A stretch of 6,488 nt of DNA. It comes from Syntrophaceae bacterium. GTDB taxonomy: Bacteria > Desulfobacterota > Syntrophorhabdia > Syntrophorhabdales > WCHB1-27. The position numbers and the translations under genes were made by a program. Of this stretch, positions 6,150-6,488 are shown one piece after another. Within the stretch, counting starts at the first letter, position 1; every line of letters begins with the position of its first letter. The DNA lies in NCBI GenBank assembly GCA_003165115.1, contig PLSJ01000493.1:1-6488 (forward strand), given 5' to 3'. The notes below the pieces were generated by a model, which worked only from the letters and a program-made list of their open reading frames with translations, was not told the DNA's origin and ran no database searches.

Positions 6150-6488
6150 GCCACCACCTGGCCCAGGTGGGAATCACCATTCACGCGGATGCGCACCGTG
6201 CCGCGTTCCTCTGCCGCCACGCCCCGTACCGCCTTGCGCAGTTTCTCGACACCGGCGAGGAGGCCCTCGGGCCGCTCCCTGAGCCGCCGGCCCATGGCGG
6301 TGGCGAAACTCGCATGGGTGGCGAACGTGCCCGTTTCCGCCTCGTCCTCGTGCCCGGTGAGGCAATTTCTTCCACCGTGCGGGCGGAAAAGTCCAGTGTC
6401 CACGTGCGGCCGCGATCCTGGTCGCGCACGAGGCCCCGCGCCGGCATGAGCGTGCGCTCTCTCCGGCGGCGAGGCCCGCCGCGCGGCG
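6146..6488 (-). pseudogene. Maltokinase-like (Mak/Pep2) remnant, truncated and frameshifted
   Basis: Two minus-strand frames appear to carry pieces of one protein. From the right edge to about 6360, one frame gives GRTWTLDFSARTVEEIA, resembling the maltokinase stretch around NQGDxWxWTLD. A +1 shift near 6357-6362 leads into a second frame with ETGTFATHASFATAMGRRL and, near its end, NGDSHLGQVVA, which resembles the kinase motif HGDYHLGQVL. The stop follows at once, so the expected metal-binding DFEGEP motif is missing. The segment between the two motifs also looks shorter than usual, and the motif His is Asn. Intact maltokinase makes maltose-1-phosphate, often fused to TreS and next to glgB, which fits this position. 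The stop overlaps the glgB ATG (ATGA). Contig-end sequencing errors could explain the shift. The family call rests on remembered motifs only. Confidence 0.42.
6154..6170 (-). promoter_or_regulatory. Perfect hairpin just upstream of the first glgB ATG
   Basis: On the minus strand CCACCTG, loop GGC, CAGGTGG form a 7-bp perfect stem ending 4 nt before the ATG at 6149. The right arm holds the only Shine-Dalgarno-like bases (AGGTGG) for that first start, so folding would hide them and leave the internal AAGGGA for the start at 6131. The palindrome may only reflect the codons for the HLGQV motif of the upstream remnant. Confidence 0.3.

Noticed and set aside
5382..6449. Plus-strand frame opposite the 5' half of glgB
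   Set aside because: It is antisense to the conserved CBM48 and N-terminal domains of GlgB, and its product is Arg- and Ala-rich without any motif.
1..6488. CRISPR array, tRNA, rRNA, insertion sequence or attachment site
   Set aside because: I saw no regularly spaced repeats, no cloverleaf or rRNA-like stretch, no transposase motif and no paired terminal repeats.

Overview
This window looks like bacterial chromosomal DNA, probably from a Gram-negative proteobacterium. The evidence is moderately high GC, tight operon spacing, a near-consensus sigma-54 promoter, and a GlgB of the E. coli type in length and domain order. I cannot name a genus. The sequence also reads like a contig end: base composition and coding integrity both change towards the right edge.

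Left part (1-3490, + strand): three closely packed genes. They are the C-terminal end of an endonuclease/exonuclease/phosphatase (EEP) family protein, a 539-aa Fic-domain protein with an intact HPFx(D)GNGRxxR active site, and a 535-aa phospholipase D-like protein with two intact HKD motifs. Gaps of 13 and 15 nt, each with a Shine-Dalgarno sequence, suggest one operon. Two phosphodiesterase-type folds next to a nucleotidyl-transferase-type fold make this the best candidate in the window for an undescribed system. The Fic C-terminus and the PLD N-terminus both carry beta-rich accessory regions that I could not assign firmly.

Middle (3491-3953): a mostly non-coding gap of about 460 nt. On the minus strand it holds a small unlisted gene (3596-3667, 23 aa, one predicted membrane segment) with a strong Shine-Dalgarno sequence. 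Its apparent sigma-54 (-24/-12) promoter lies about 40 nt upstream of the start codon. A dyad plus a third half-site sits roughly 165 nt upstream of the expected transcription start, where an enhancer-binding activator would bind. A second hairpin lies just after the glgB stop.

Right part (3954-6488, - strand): a full-length glycogen branching enzyme gene (glgB), with what looks like a truncated and frameshifted maltokinase remnant immediately upstream, overlapping it by 4 nt. That order fits the treS/mak-glgB clusters of alpha-glucan metabolism. The glgB gene appears to be a compositional mosaic. Its 3' part (about 3954-4860) is about 50-58% GC in the lines I sampled, with one at 45%. Its 5' part (about 4900-6150) is mostly 63-80%. 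The change falls near the conserved active-site block. This could be natural recombination or an assembly chimera. An 18-nt tandem duplication at the 5' end of glgB creates two possible start codons.
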